Origin: an uncultured Clostridia bacterium
GTDB lineage: Bacteria > Bacillota > Clostridia > Christensenellales > CAG-138
Assembly (NCBI GenBank): GCA_934633695.1
Contig: CAKTYT010000001.1
Location: forward strand, 124,001 to 188,000
Reading direction: 5' to 3'
DNA: 64,000 nt
Shown here: one piece after another, positions 40,978 through 51,700 of the stretch
Layout of the letters: the number at the start of each line of letters is the position of its first letter
Position numbering within the stretch: position 1 is the first letter of the stretch
Notes under the pieces: generated by a model
The model's input: only the letters and a program-made list of their open reading frames with translations
Databases searched by the model: none
What the model was told of the DNA's origin: nothing
Program-made: the position numbers and the translations under genes

Positions 40978-42018
40978 ATGGAAAAGAAAAAGGTAAGTTT
41001 GAAGGGCGTTGAAATAGGTGCAGGTTCGTGCGTCACGATCCAGTCAATGACAAATACGGACACGCGAGACGTTGAGGCTACAGTCAATCAGATCCTTGAA
41101 CTTGAAAAAGCGGGCTGTGAAATAGTCCGCTCCTCTGTCTATGACGCTGACTGTGTTGAAGCACTGAAACGCATTATCCCATCAATTCATATTCCACTCG
41201 TAGCAGATGTTCACTTTGACCACCGCCTTGCAATCGGTGCGATTGAGTCGGGGGTTGCAAAGGTACGAATCAACCCCGGCAACATTGGTTCAGAATTAAA
41301 AGTGCGTGAACTTGCCGCTTGTGCAAAAGCGAACAATGTGCCAATACGCATAGGTGTGAACGGAGGTTCACTTGAAAAAGAAATATTGAGAGAGTACGGT
41401 GTCACCGCAAAAGCAATGGTGATGAGTGCCGTTAAACATGCTCAAATGCTTGAAAAAGTAGATTTTGAAGATATTGTGATCTCACTTAAAGCTTCTGACG
41501 TTAAAACAACGGTTGAAGCGTACAGATTAGCAAACAAAATGCTGCCGTATCCGCTCCACCTCGGTGTGACCGAGGCGGGGATGGGCGATGATGCTCTTGT
41601 AAAATCCGCTGTCGGAATAGGGAGCTTGCTGCTCGACGGCATCGGAGACACAATAAGGGTTTCAATGACAGGCGGTGTCGTTCAGGAAGTTTATGCGGCA
41701 AAGAAAATTCTTAAGGCAGTCGGCATAAGGAATTTTGGTCCGACTGTGATCTCGTGTCCGACTTGCGGAAGAACGAGGGTCGAACTCCCGAAGATAGTTG
41801 AAAAGGTCAAGGCTGCCTTGCCTACGAACGGAAAATCTATCAAGGTTGCCGTTATGGGCTGTGCGGTCAATGGTCCGGGAGAGGCAAGCGAGGCCGATAT
41901 AGGTATTGCTTTCGGGAGCAATAATGCAGCCGTATTCAGAGCGGGAAAAATTGCGTACACGGACAAGCTGCCGGAGGTAATCGACAGGTTTATCGACGAC
42001 TGCCTGAAACTTGTTTAA
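40978..42018 (+). CDS. ispG: 4-hydroxy-3-methylbut-2-enyl-diphosphate synthase IspG (GcpE)
   Basis: This 346-residue enzyme catalyses the penultimate step of the MEP isoprenoid pathway. The TIM-barrel half has IQSMTNTDTRDVEATV, GVAKVRINPGNIG and DIVISLKASDV. The [4Fe-4S] domain has CPTCGRTRVEL and MGCAVNGPGEA, giving three Cys and a Glu ligand. No ribosome binding site is clear before ATG 40978, so coupling with the nitroreductase gene is likely. Other MEP genes are not in the window. Confidence 0.97.
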   Translation: MEKKKVSLKGVEIGAGSCVTIQSMTNTDTRDVEATVNQILELEKAGCEIVRSSVYDADCVEALKRIIPSIHIPLVADVHFDHRLAIGAIESGVAKVRINPGNIGSELKVRELAACAKANNVPIRIGVNGGSLEKEILREYGVTAKAMVMSAVKHAQMLEKVDFEDIVISLKASDVKTTVEAYRLANKMLPYPLHLGVTEAGMGDDALVKSAVGIGSLLLDGIGDTIRVSMTGGVVQEVYAAKKILKAVGIRNFGPTVISCPTCGRTRVELPKIVEKVKAALPTNGKSIKVAVMGCAVNGPGEASEADIGIAFGSNNAAVFRAGKIAYTDKLPEVIDRFIDDCLKLV

Positions 42019-42037
42019 TGCAAATAGGAGAAGCGTA

Positions 42038-45000
42038 ATGGAAAACGAACGCAAAAATAAATTGGCAGCTCAGTACGTAAACGACGGAACGATATGCATC
42101 TTGCAAGCCGTCCGGAGCAGGAGTTCGGGTACCGTTCGAGTAAGGATAAGAGCCTCGCGTCTGCTGCTGCCAATGGAAATGGAGCAGATAAGCAGTGAAA
42201 TTGAAGAAATGCTTATTATGGAAAAGGTTGAGTGCAGTTACGATTTCTCCGATGTTTTTGAAGCGGCGGACGGAACAGAGGGCGAAAACGAGCTCCTGCT
42301 CAGGGATTTATGGTGCGAGGTCGCTCCTCAGCTCGCCCCGATTTTATTGAGAAGCAGGGTTGAACGTATCGGCACTGAGTATATGGTTAGTGTGCCGAAA
42401 AGATATCACCTTGCCGTTTCGGTTCAGGCGGTTTCCGACTTCCGCTCAATGCTTGCCGAAAAATATGATTGGCATACCGCTATCCATGTCATTGCAGATG
42501 AAACGCTTCAGGATGATTCGGATACTGTCTTTCCGGTCGTTCAGCGTGACTGGGGAAAACATCCGACGGTTGCAGCAAAACAACATAAGAAGAAGGAAAA
42601 GAAGGCTCTTCCGCAGCAGGACATTATTTACGGGAAGGAAATTCTCAAAGTTGATGTCATGAAAATGTGCGATTTGACTGACACTTCCGGCAGGGTAATG
42701 GTTAAGGGAACGATTATCGATATTGAGTTCTTTACCTCAAAACGCGGCAACGTTATTATAACCATTCTGCTCACGGATAAGACGAATACCGTTCCAGTGA
42801 AGCTGTTTCCTGATGAAAGCGTGAAGGCAAGGACGGTTTCTCTTCTTGAAAAAGCAAAGAGTGAAAGTTGTGCTTTGCTCGTACGCGGACATTACAAATT
42901 TGACACGTTCAAAAGTGAATACTGCGTTTTTGCCAATGACATAAACAGATATCCGGTTGAACTTAGAATGGACAAGTCAGAGCAAAAGCGTGTCGAGCTG
43001 CATTTGCATACTCAGATGTCTGCTATGGATGCAACGGTAAAAGTCGGCGAGGTTATTGCCCTTGCCGCGAAGTGGGGCCATAAGGCGATTGCAATTACAG
43101 ACCACGGAGTTGTACACTCTTTCCCGGAAGCGAGGAAGGCTGCCAAGAAAAACAATATAAAAGTCATATTCGGCTGCGAAGGCTATTTGCTCCCGGATTG
43201 CAAATTAATCCCTGCCGAAGGGAATTTCTGTGCAGTCAACCTGACTTATATCGGTAAGGGGGAACATGGACGGGTATTTGAACTTGCGGCAAGGAGGTTT
43301 TCTGCAAATGGAGAAATGCTTGACAGCTTCTATACCCCGGTCAACCCTTCAGTACCGATAACTCATGCAGTGAGTGAACTCACCGGACTTCACCAAGAAG
43401 AAATCGATAGTGCACCATCGCTTAACGAGGCATGCGATGAACTGACAAAATTTATAGGGAATGACGTAATAACTTCTCACGATGTGAATAAGCTGCTTCT
43501 TCTCAGGACTCTTCTAGGCAGCTCATTCTTAATGAGCAGTGAGTGCCTCTCAACAAGAATGCTCATGCATTACCTGAGGCGTGATTTGAAAAAAGAGCAG
43601 CTTGAGGAGCCTGAACTTAATGCAAAAAACGGTGCCGAATGGGTTGCGGAACAGGCGGTGAGCTTTATAAGGATGTGCAGGGAGCTGGGCGTGGAAACAC
43701 TCCCGATTATCGATTATACTGTTGAAAATCCGGAAAAACGCAGGACCAACCACATCATCTTACTTGCTGCGACACAGCCGGGGTTGAAGAATCTGTATAA
43801 ATTGATATCATATTCTAACCTTGACCACTTCTATAAGACTCCGAGAATACCGAGAAGTCTTTTAAATCTGCATCGTGAAGGAATAATTCTCGGTACAGCT
43901 TGTGAAGCGGGCGAACTCTTTCGTGCAATGATCAGCGGTGAGTCGGAAGAAAAGCTGGAAGAAATCGCTTCGTGGTACGATTTTCTTGAGATTCAGCCGA
44001 TAGGAAACAATGAATTTCTCATCCGAGAAGGTCTTGCGAAAGATAATGAGGACCTGAGAAATTTGAACAGAAGAATCGTCAATATCGCAGATAAGCTCGG
44101 AAAGCCGATAGTTGCAACGGGTGACGTACACTTTATTGACCCCGAGGATTCGATTTTCCGTGCAATCCTCATGAGCAGTATGGGTTTTAAGGATGCAAAC
44201 CGTCAACCGCCGCTTTATTTTCGGACGACTGAGGACATGCTCGAGGAATTTTCTTACCTTGGAAGAGAAAAAGCTTTTGAAGCCGTTGTGGAGAATTCAA
44301 ATAAAATTGCAGACATGTGTGAACAGCTCCGCCCGTTCCTGGACGACAAACAGACCTATTCACCGGAGCTTCCCGGTGCCGCGGAGGAGCTTAAAGGGCT
44401 TGCAGTCAGTAAGGCACATGAGCTGTACGGCGAAGTCCTTCCCGAAATTGTGCAGGCAAGACTTGATAAAGAGCTTAAATCGATAATCGGAAACGGATAT
44501 TCCTCGCTCTACATGGTCGCACAAAAACTGGTTTCAAAGTCCCTGTCCGATGGGTATCTTGTAGGGTCGAGGGGTTCGGTAGGTTCATCGTTTGTTGCTT
44601 ACCTTTCGGGTATAACAGAAGTTAATTCACTCTCAGCTCATTACCGCTGCCCGAATTGCAAATACAGCGAATTTCCCGAAATTGACGGAGACTCACGCTG
44701 CGGTATGGACCTTCCGCCGAAAAAATGTCCGATTTGCGGAACAGAGCTCAAGCGTGACGGCTATGAGATACCCTTTGAGACCTTTCTCGGCTTTAAAGGT
44801 GATAAGACTCCCGACATTGACTTAAACTTTTCAGGAGAGTATCAGCCGGTTGCTCATAAGTTTACTGAAGTCATGTTCGGCGAGGGTCATGCATTCAGAG
44901 CGGGGACAATCACCGCTGTTCAAGATAAAAACGTTTACGGCTTTGTTCAGCACTACTGTGAGGAAAATGAGCTTAATGTGTCCGAGGCTGAAAAGACAAG

Positions 45001-46231
45001 GCTTGTTCAGGGCTGTGTGGGGACCAGGAAAACGACCGGACAGCATCCGGGCGGTATCGTTATAGTGCCGGAAGACTTGGAAATTTTCGATTTTTGTCCC
45101 GTTCAGCACCCTGCGGAGAAGGTTGGTGCAGACAGCATAACAACGCATTTCGACTTTCATGCACTTGACGATAAGCTTGTTAAATTAGACATACTCGGGC
45201 ATGACGATCCTACGTCGCTCAGAATGCTTCAGGATATAACGGGGATAGACCCTAAAACAATACCGCTTCAAGATGAAGATACGATGTCGATTTTCAAAAC
45301 CGATAAGATCCTGGGAATCTCTCTGAGCGGCCTCGGCTGCGATGTCGGCAGCATCGGCATACCGGAGTTCGGTACGGGGTTTGTAAGGGGAATGCTTATG
45401 GATACAAGGCCAACCACAATGGAGGAGCTTGTCAGAATCGCCGGCCTTTCGCACGGCACGGATGTGTGGCTCAACAATGCACAGGATCTTGTACGCAATG
45501 GAACTGCAAGCCTGTTGGAGGTTATCTGTACGAGAGATGATATTATGAACTACCTAATTGCCCATGGCGGAGAGCCGTCACTCTCATTTAAAACAATGGA
45601 GAGCGTTCGAAAGGGCAGGGGATTGACGGAGGAGATGGAAGCGGCAATGCATAAGAACAATGTCCCTCAGTGGTACATTGACAGCTGCAAAAAAATCAAG
45701 TATATGTTCCCAAGGGCACATGCGGCGGCTTATGTAATGATGAGTTTCCGCATTGCATACTTCAAAGTTCACTATCCTCTGGAATTCTATTCGGTTTATT
45801 TTACCGTACGTGCCGATAAATTCGATATAGAGCTGAGTTCGGGCGGTGCGGATGCTGTTTTGAGGAAAATCAAAGAGATCAGCGGCAGCAAAGAAAAACT
45901 CGAGCAAAAGGAAACAGATCAGATTACGATACTTGAAGTTGTTTATGAGATGAATCTGAGAGGAATCGAACTTCTGCCAATTGACATTTACAAGTCGAAA
46001 GCAACAAAGTTTGTGGTCGAGGAGGGAAAGATCCGCCCGCCGTTTAACGCAATTGCCGGTCTCGGAGACAATGCCGCAAGGTGCATTGAAAACGGTGCGA
46101 AGGGAGGAACTTTCATCTCAAGAGAAGATTTTATAAAGAAAACTAAGGCGAATTCAGCTGTAATGGAGACTCTTTCGCGTCTCGGCTGCCTTGATTCCCT
46201 GCCTGAAAGGAATCAGGTGTCAATGTTTTAG
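42038..46231 (+). CDS. polC: DNA polymerase III PolC with a degenerate proofreading domain
   Basis: This 1397-residue C-family replicase has an N-terminal region and an OB fold (about 205-310), then the PHP domain (VELHLHTQMS, ITDHG, GDVHFI) and the polymerase core (GSRGSVGSSFVAYLSGITEVN, PDIDLNFSGEYQ, HPGGIVIVP). The zinc site CPNC...CPICGTEL is present. The exonuclease inserted in the PHP domain (about 390-560) has lost its catalytic residues: N401 and T403 replace the D-x-E of FDxETTG, L486 the Exo II Asp, and N531 and V536 the Exo III His and Asp. Polymerase motifs are intact. AGGAG precedes ATG 42038. Confidence 0.96.
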   Translation: MENERKNKLAAQYVNDGTICILQAVRSRSSGTVRVRIRASRLLLPMEMEQISSEIEEMLIMEKVECSYDFSDVFEAADGTEGENELLLRDLWCEVAPQLAPILLRSRVERIGTEYMVSVPKRYHLAVSVQAVSDFRSMLAEKYDWHTAIHVIADETLQDDSDTVFPVVQRDWGKHPTVAAKQHKKKEKKALPQQDIIYGKEILKVDVMKMCDLTDTSGRVMVKGTIIDIEFFTSKRGNVIITILLTDKTNTVPVKLFPDESVKARTVSLLEKAKSESCALLVRGHYKFDTFKSEYCVFANDINRYPVELRMDKSEQKRVELHLHTQMSAMDATVKVGEVIALAAKWGHKAIAITDHGVVHSFPEARKAAKKNNIKVIFGCEGYLLPDCKLIPAEGNFCAVNLTYIGKGEHGRVFELAARRFSANGEMLDSFYTPVNPSVPITHAVSELTGLHQEEIDSAPSLNEACDELTKFIGNDVITSHDVNKLLLLRTLLGSSFLMSSECLSTRMLMHYLRRDLKKEQLEEPELNAKNGAEWVAEQAVSFIRMCRELGVETLPIIDYTVENPEKRRTNHIILLAATQPGLKNLYKLISYSNLDHFYKTPRIPRSLLNLHREGIILGTACEAGELFRAMISGESEEKLEEIASWYDFLEIQPIGNNEFLIREGLAKDNEDLRNLNRRIVNIADKLGKPIVATGDVHFIDPEDSIFRAILMSSMGFKDANRQPPLYFRTTEDMLEEFSYLGREKAFEAVVENSNKIADMCEQLRPFLDDKQTYSPELPGAAEELKGLAVSKAHELYGEVLPEIVQARLDKELKSIIGNGYSSLYMVAQKLVSKSLSDGYLVGSRGSVGSSFVAYLSGITEVNSLSAHYRCPNCKYSEFPEIDGDSRCGMDLPPKKCPICGTELKRDGYEIPFETFLGFKGDKTPDIDLNFSGEYQPVAHKFTEVMFGEGHAFRAGTITAVQDKNVYGFVQHYCEENELNVSEAEKTRLVQGCVGTRKTTGQHPGGIVIVPEDLEIFDFCPVQHPAEKVGADSITTHFDFHALDDKLVKLDILGHDDPTSLRMLQDITGIDPKTIPLQDEDTMSIFKTDKILGISLSGLGCDVGSIGIPEFGTGFVRGMLMDTRPTTMEELVRIAGLSHGTDVWLNNAQDLVRNGTASLLEVICTRDDIMNYLIAHGGEPSLSFKTMESVRKGRGLTEEMEAAMHKNNVPQWYIDSCKKIKYMFPRAHAAAYVMMSFRIAYFKVHYPLEFYSVYFTVRADKFDIELSSGGADAVLRKIKEISGSKEKLEQKETDQITILEVVYEMNLRGIELLPIDIYKSKATKFVVEEGKIRPPFNAIAGLGDNAARCIENGAKGGTFISREDFIKKTKANSAVMETLSRLGCLDSLPERNQVSMF

Positions 46232-46284
46232 TGAAACTCGGGCATAATAATGCCTGAAAGTGCCATCTTTTTTGAAAAAAGCTA

Positions 46285-46313
46285 TTGCACTTATGAACAA
46301 ATCATGTTATAAT
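46285..46313 (+). promoter_or_regulatory. Promoter for rimP-nusA-infB operon
   Basis: TTGCAC (46285-46290) and TATAAT (46308-46313) are 17 bases apart. Confidence 0.75.
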
Positions 46314-46349
46314 CATGATGATTGGATGGCATTATAATCCAAGGCTTTG

Positions 46350-46380
46350 AAGAGTGGGCAAGACCCGCTCTTTAATTTTG
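46350..46380 (+). promoter_or_regulatory. Leader hairpin upstream of rimP
   Basis: AAGAGTGGG (46350-46358) pairs with CCCGCTCTT (46364-46372), one G-T pair, followed by TAATTTTG. A hairpin of this form precedes rimP in many Bacillota and could act as a NusA-sensitive attenuator. Confidence 0.6.
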
Positions 46381-46407
46381 AAAAAGCTTTTTGCGGAGGA
46401 TACAGTA

Positions 46408-46860
46408 TTGAAGATTGCCGATAAGGTTTTTCCCATCGTTGAACCGACGGTCGCAGGCATGGGCTATGAATTGTATGAGGTAGAGTTCCAAAAGGAATAC
46501 GATAACTGGGTTTTGACACTTTATATTGACGGACCCAATGGAATTTCTTTGGACGATTGCGAAGCGGTCAGCCGTGCAGTTGACCCCGTCCTCGATGAAG
46601 CGGACCCGATTGAACAGCCGTACTACCTTTCCGTCAGCTCAATAGGTCTTGACAGGCCGATAAAGACGGATAAAGATTTTTCAAGAAACATCGGCAATAA
46701 AATAGATATCAAGCTTTATGCCCCGATAAATAAGAAAAAAGAACTTGTCGGCAGGCTCGTCTCATTTGACCCGGAAAGTTTTACAGTCTCGGTTGACGAA
46801 ATTGAGATGAAAATCGAACGAAAAAAAGCGGCACTTGTAAGACCGCACATAGATTTTTGA
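46408..46860 (+). CDS. rimP: Ribosome maturation factor RimP
   Basis: This 150-residue RimP supports early 30S assembly. The N-terminal domain reads GMGYELYEVEFQKEYDNWVL and LYIDGPNGISLDDCEAVSR; the C-terminal Sm-like barrel follows (SSIGLDRPIKTDKDFSR). The start is TTG at 46408: GGAGG at 46395-46399 is well spaced and KIADKVFPIVEP is the expected N-terminus. An upstream frame to 46354 includes the leader hairpin and is unlikely to be translated. Confidence 0.93.
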   Translation: MKIADKVFPIVEPTVAGMGYELYEVEFQKEYDNWVLTLYIDGPNGISLDDCEAVSRAVDPVLDEADPIEQPYYLSVSSIGLDRPIKTDKDFSRNIGNKIDIKLYAPINKKKELVGRLVSFDPESFTVSVDEIEMKIERKKAALVRPHIDF

Positions 46861-46884
46861 TTCACGGTATGAAAGGATAGAATA

Positions 46885-48042
46885 ATGAACCAGGAAGTTA
46901 TTTCGGCCATTAAGGCAATATGCAAAGAGAGAAACCTCTCCATTGATGTCCTCGCAGATGCAATTGAGAACGCAATGGTAAGTGCATATAAAAAGAATTA
47001 CAATATCAACTGCAACGTCAGAACTTCATTTGACAGGGAAACAGGCAAAACTCAGATTTGGGTTTCGAAGAATGTTGTTGACGAAGTTTATGATGATAAA
47101 ACTGAAATTTCACTTGATGAAGCGAAGAAAATTAATCCCTTCTTTGAAGTCGGCGATGTAGTTGAGGTCGAGGCATTTGCAAAAGATTTTGGCAGAATTG
47201 CTGCTCAGACTGCGAAGCAGGTTGTAATGCAGAGAATCAGAGAAGCAGAACAGGGTGCGATTTTTAGTGAGTATGCGGATAAAGAGAACGAGGTACTCAC
47301 GGCCATTGTACAAAGAGTTGAAAAGAACGGCGTGTACGTTGAGCTTGGAAAGACTGATGGCATCATTCCGTTCAATGAGGTTATTAACGGGGAGGTTTAT
47401 TCGCCAAATACCAGACTTAAGGTCTATGTTCTTAAGGTTCAGCGTGATTCAAAGGGTCCTCAGATCATTGTTTCGAGAACGCATCCAGGTCTTGTAAAGA
47501 GACTGTTCGAACTTGAAATTCCTGAAATTCATAGTGGTGTTGTCCAAATAAAGTCAATAGCGAGAGAAGCGGGTCAGAGGACAAAAATTGCAGTTGCAAG
47601 CACAGATCCGCAGGTCGATGCGGTCGGTGCCTGTGTCGGTCAGCGTGGAGTCAGGGTTGAACGCATTGTTGGCGAGCTGCATAATGAGAAGATGGATATT
47701 ATTGAGTGGGATTCCGATGTCGCCGTTTATATTGCAAAGGCATTGGGTCCGGCAAGGGTGCTGATGGTCTATGTCAATGCCGAAGAACAGGCGGCGAAGG
47801 TCATAGTTCCCGATAGTCAGCTATCGCTTGCAATCGGGAAAGAGGGTCAGAATGCGAGACTTGCAGCAAAACTTACCGGGTGGAAAATCGACATCAAGAG
47901 TCAGTCGCAGGCTGAATCCGATATGGAAATCGATTACAACGGCGATATGGACGGATTGATGAACTCTGATAGCCGATCTGCCGAAGACGAAAATTTTGCG
48001 GGTGAACAGGTTGAAGAGCTTGAATTCATTGAAGAAGATTGA
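46885..48042 (+). CDS. nusA: Transcription termination/antitermination protein NusA
   Basis: This 385-residue NusA has an RNA-polymerase-binding N-domain (ERNLSIDVLADAIENAMVSAYKK), an S1 domain (EVLTAIVQRVEKNGVYVELGKTDGIIP) and two KH domains (GACVGQRGVRVERIV and AIGKEGQNARLAAKLTG). It modulates pausing, termination and antitermination. The acidic C-terminus (EQVEELEFIEED) is short and the AR2-type repeats of proteobacteria are missing, as usual in Bacillota. Confidence 0.97.
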   Translation: MNQEVISAIKAICKERNLSIDVLADAIENAMVSAYKKNYNINCNVRTSFDRETGKTQIWVSKNVVDEVYDDKTEISLDEAKKINPFFEVGDVVEVEAFAKDFGRIAAQTAKQVVMQRIREAEQGAIFSEYADKENEVLTAIVQRVEKNGVYVELGKTDGIIPFNEVINGEVYSPNTRLKVYVLKVQRDSKGPQIIVSRTHPGLVKRLFELEIPEIHSGVVQIKSIAREAGQRTKIAVASTDPQVDAVGACVGQRGVRVERIVGELHNEKMDIIEWDSDVAVYIAKALGPARVLMVYVNAEEQAAKVIVPDSQLSLAIGKEGQNARLAAKLTGWKIDIKSQSQAESDMEIDYNGDMDGLMNSDSRSAEDENFAGEQVEELEFIEED

Positions 48043-48076
48043 TTTTCAAACTTTTATGAAAGAGGAGGTCCTCTGA

Positions 48077-48376
48077 GTGCAGAAAAAAATACCGATGAGG
48101 ATGTGTGTAGGCTGTCGGGAAATGAAGCCGAAGAGAGAGCTCGTGCGTGTCGTTTGCAGCAGAGCAGATGACGAATCAATGCCGCCGATAATCAGCGTAG
48201 ACTTTACGGGCAAGGTTGCCGGCAGGGGTGCGTATGTGTGCCCCAGCAAAAAATGCCTTGAACGTGCCGTAAAGAGCAGAGCTCTTGACAGAGCATTTTC
48301 AACGAAGATCAGTGATGAAGTGCTTGATGTGCTGAAGTCTGCCGTTGACGAGGCAGAGAAATGCACGGAGGAATGA
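48077..48376 (+). CDS. ylxR: YlxR-family RNA-binding protein (RnpM)
   Basis: This 99-residue DUF448 protein has MRMCVGCREMKPKRELVRVV and GRGAYVCPSKKCLERAV. In Bacillus and relatives the family has been linked to RNase P modulation (RnpM). The start is GTG at 48077 with AGGAGG a few bases upstream. It sits between nusA and the L7Ae-like gene as expected. The C-terminal tail is acidic and longer than in Bacillus. Confidence 0.9.
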   Translation: MQKKIPMRMCVGCREMKPKRELVRVVCSRADDESMPPIISVDFTGKVAGRGAYVCPSKKCLERAVKSRALDRAFSTKISDEVLDVLKSAVDEAEKCTEE

Positions 48377-48382
48377 AAATAA

Positions 48383-48673
48383 ATGGATGATTCTTCTGCA
48401 AAGAAAAATTGTCTCGGCTTTGCAATGAAGGCAGGAAAGGTTGTTTCGGGCGACTTTGCAGTCGAAAAAGCGGTCAAATCGTTTAAAGCAAAATGCATTG
48501 TCATCGACACAGCCGCTTCCGACAATACTAAGAAGCGTTGGCAAGATGCTTGCAAGCCTAGGGAAATACCGATTGTTGAGTTGACGGAAATGGGCAGAGC
48601 AATCGGCAGGGATGCAAAAATGGTCGCAGCCGTTTTGGATGCAGGTTTTGCATCGAGACTTATCAAAAAGTGA
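48383..48673 (+). CDS. L7Ae-family RNA-binding protein (YlxQ-like)
   Basis: This 96-residue protein has the L7Ae/L30e fold, with GFAMKAGKVVSGDFAVEKAV as the RNA-contacting N-terminal part. KAKCIVIDTAASDNTKKRW and the ELTEMGRAIGRD segment complete the fold. YlxQ-type members bind kink-turn RNAs; the cellular target is unknown. It follows ylxR after 6 bases. Confidence 0.88.
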   Translation: MDDSSAKKNCLGFAMKAGKVVSGDFAVEKAVKSFKAKCIVIDTAASDNTKKRWQDACKPREIPIVELTEMGRAIGRDAKMVAAVLDAGFASRLIKK

Positions 48674-48731
48674 TTTTAAAATAGAATTGGGCAGGAGCTT
48701 TCAAGCTCCCTTCGCTCGGAAAGGAACGCAT

Positions 48732-51700
48732 ATGAATGTTAATAAATCTGATTTGTTGAAGAGTGCAAAACAGGCAGAAAGTTCGGCAAGAGAATTGCTT
48801 GACAAGGTTGCATCTCTTAATACCGAGGTTGGGGCAAGTTTGCAGGGAGCAAAAAGGCTTGAGAGCAAGGTTATCGCCAAGGAGCGTGAAGAAGCAGAGG
48901 CGAGAGAACGACTCAGGCAGGAAGAAAAACGCAGACAGTTTTTCGATTCCGAAGAACAGCACGGTGTATTCGTAAGCGACAGAGATATGCCGGGATCGGA
49001 CGACAAACCTGCTGAAACGGTTCAAACTCGTGTGCATGATGCTGTTGAAGCACCGTCAGAAGAAAAAGAGACGGCGATCAAGCCGACAAAGGAAGAATCG
49101 GAGAAAGTAAAAACGACGGAGAAGCAAGCAGAAAAGCCGGTTACGGAGGAAAAAGATTCGGAAAAAAAGGTGGAAACAGCTTTGCTGAGTCGCAAGGAAG
49201 AAGGATCCGAGAAACGGATCGAAGCAGAAGAAATTCCTGTGAATGAAAATGTCAGCGAAGACACAGAAAACCGAGAACAGGGTAGTAAAAGTGTTGCTGA
49301 CGAAAACGGTGCCGAACAGCACGAACAGGAAAGCAAACAACAAACCAATAGTGACACTGAGGAAATGGCTGAAAACGTGATTCAGGAAAAGAACGACAGA
49401 CAAAACAGCACCGGCAGACAGCCGGGCGGCGACAGACAGAATAGGTCGGACAGGACCGACAGGAGGGTACGAGATGACCGACGCACGGGTCGTGACAACC
49501 GTGACGGAAGAGAGCAGGGTCGCGTTACCGATACCCGCAGTCAGGACAGAACGAGAACCGCATCGGGACCCGATGGCATCAGGAATGATACCAGAAGCGA
49601 AAACAGAATCGACAGACCTAGACGCGACCAGCGGACAGGCGACGGTGCGAGGAGCTACAACAGTGGTACCCGCACCACGGGTTTTGACAGGACAAACGAC
49701 CGTGGCGACAGACCCGCATATTCACGTACCGGAGAGAGGCGTGACAATAGGGATGGACAGGAACGCAGATCCTTTGACCGCAGCAGACCTATGGGCGACA
49801 GATCGGCAAGAAGCACGGATTATGCAGGCAAGGACAAAGATAAGGATGAGAAGGATGTACGCAGCAGAGGGAATCAGCAGCGCAGCAGCCAGGCAAAGCG
49901 TCCATCGACATCAGTCGCTTCCATAATTCCCCAGCCGACAAGGGATCGCAGTGCAGAACAGAAGAGCAGCTATGTTAAGACTTTTGATACTGAAAAGAAG
50001 GCAAAAAACAAAAAAACGATCATGAAAGAGACTGCCCCCTCCTCAAGGAATTGGGAAGATGATGGTCAGGGTTTCGGAAGTAAGAAGCGTAAAACTCAGA
50101 AGCAGCAGGAGCAGCATAAACCTGAACCCGTTGTTATCGATAAAGCCGTGATTACGACTGATACCATAACGGTTCGCAGTTTCTCTGAAAAGATCGGCAA
50201 ACCCGCAGCTGAAATCATTAAAAAGCTTTTTATGATGGGCATCGTTGCGAATATCAACCAGGATATCGATTTTGATACTTGTGAGCTTATTGCTATGGAT
50301 TATGGTATTGAACTCGAGCATCAGGTTGCCAAGTCCTTTGAAGAGGTCATGGAGGAAGGTGCGGGCGAGACAGATTCAGAAGAGAATCTCATCACGCGTC
50401 CTCCTGTTGTAACTATTATGGGTCATGTTGACCATGGTAAAACGTCACTGCTCGATGCAATCAGAAACAGTGCCGTAACCGCAACTGAAGCGGGCGGTAT
50501 CACTCAGCATATCGGTGCGTACACCGTAAGCTGCAATGGCAGGTCAATAACATTTATCGACACCCCGGGTCACGAAGCATTTACTTCGATGCGTGCAAGA
50601 GGTGCCCAGGTTACCGACGTTGTTATTCTTGTTGTTGCTGCGGATGATGGCATTATGCCTCAGACGGTTGAAGCGATCAACCATTCCAAAGCGGCGGGTG
50701 TGCCGATTATAGTTGCAATCAATAAAATTGATAAGCCTGAGGCTAACCCGGACAGGGTCAAGCAGCAGTTAACTGAGCATGGTCTTGTCTGCGAAGATTG
50801 GGGAGGAGATACGATTTGCGTCCCCGTTTCTGCAAAGAAGCAGCAGAATCTTGATACACTTCTCGAAATGGTACTCCTTCAGGCAGATGTGCTTGAACTT
50901 CGTGCAAACCCCAACAGGGAAGCAAGGGGTACAATTATTGAGGCACAGCTTGACAGAGGCCGCGGTCCTGTTGCAACGGTTCTCGTGCAGAATGGCACGC
51001 TCAAGATTGGCGATCCAATCGTTGCAGGCGTTGCGTACGGCAGAGTTCGTGCAATGATCGACGATAAAGGAAGAACCGTCAAGGCGGCAGGTCCCAGTCA
51101 GCCCGTTGAAGTATTGGGCTTCAATGAGGTTCCTTCTGCGGGAGACATCATGTACGTTGCAGATGTTTCGAAGAAAGTTGCCGAGGAACGCAGAAACAAG
51201 ATCAAAGCAGAGCAGCTCAAGAGCATGTCAAAGGTAAGTCTTGAGGATTTGTTCTCACACATTGCAGATGGTGAAATCAAGACCCTTAATATTGTCATTA
51301 AGGCAGACGTTCACGGCTCAGTCGAGGCTGTTCGTCAGGCACTTGAAAAACTTTCAAATGATGAAGTTCGTGTTAAGTGCATACACGGCGGCGTCGGTGC
51401 AATAAACGAATCGGACATCATGTTCGCTTCTGCGTCAAATGCAATTGTAATTGGCTTCAACGTTCGCCCTGACGGTGGTGCAAGATCGCTTGCCGAGCAG
51501 GAAAAGGTCGATGTACGTACATATCGTATCATCTACCAGGCTATTGAGGATGTTGAAAACGCTATGAAGGGTCTGTTTAAGCCCGTATATAAGGAAGTCC
51601 ATTTGGGCAACATAAGCGTAAGAAATACCTTTAAAGTCAGCGGTGTCGGCGTGATTGCAGGTGCCTATGTGCAGGAGGGTAAGGTTCAACGCAATGCACT

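Noticed and set aside
49420..49860. Arg/Asp-codon repeats as a CRISPR-like array
   Set aside because: The units are irregular, continuous coding sequence of IF-2, with no spacers.
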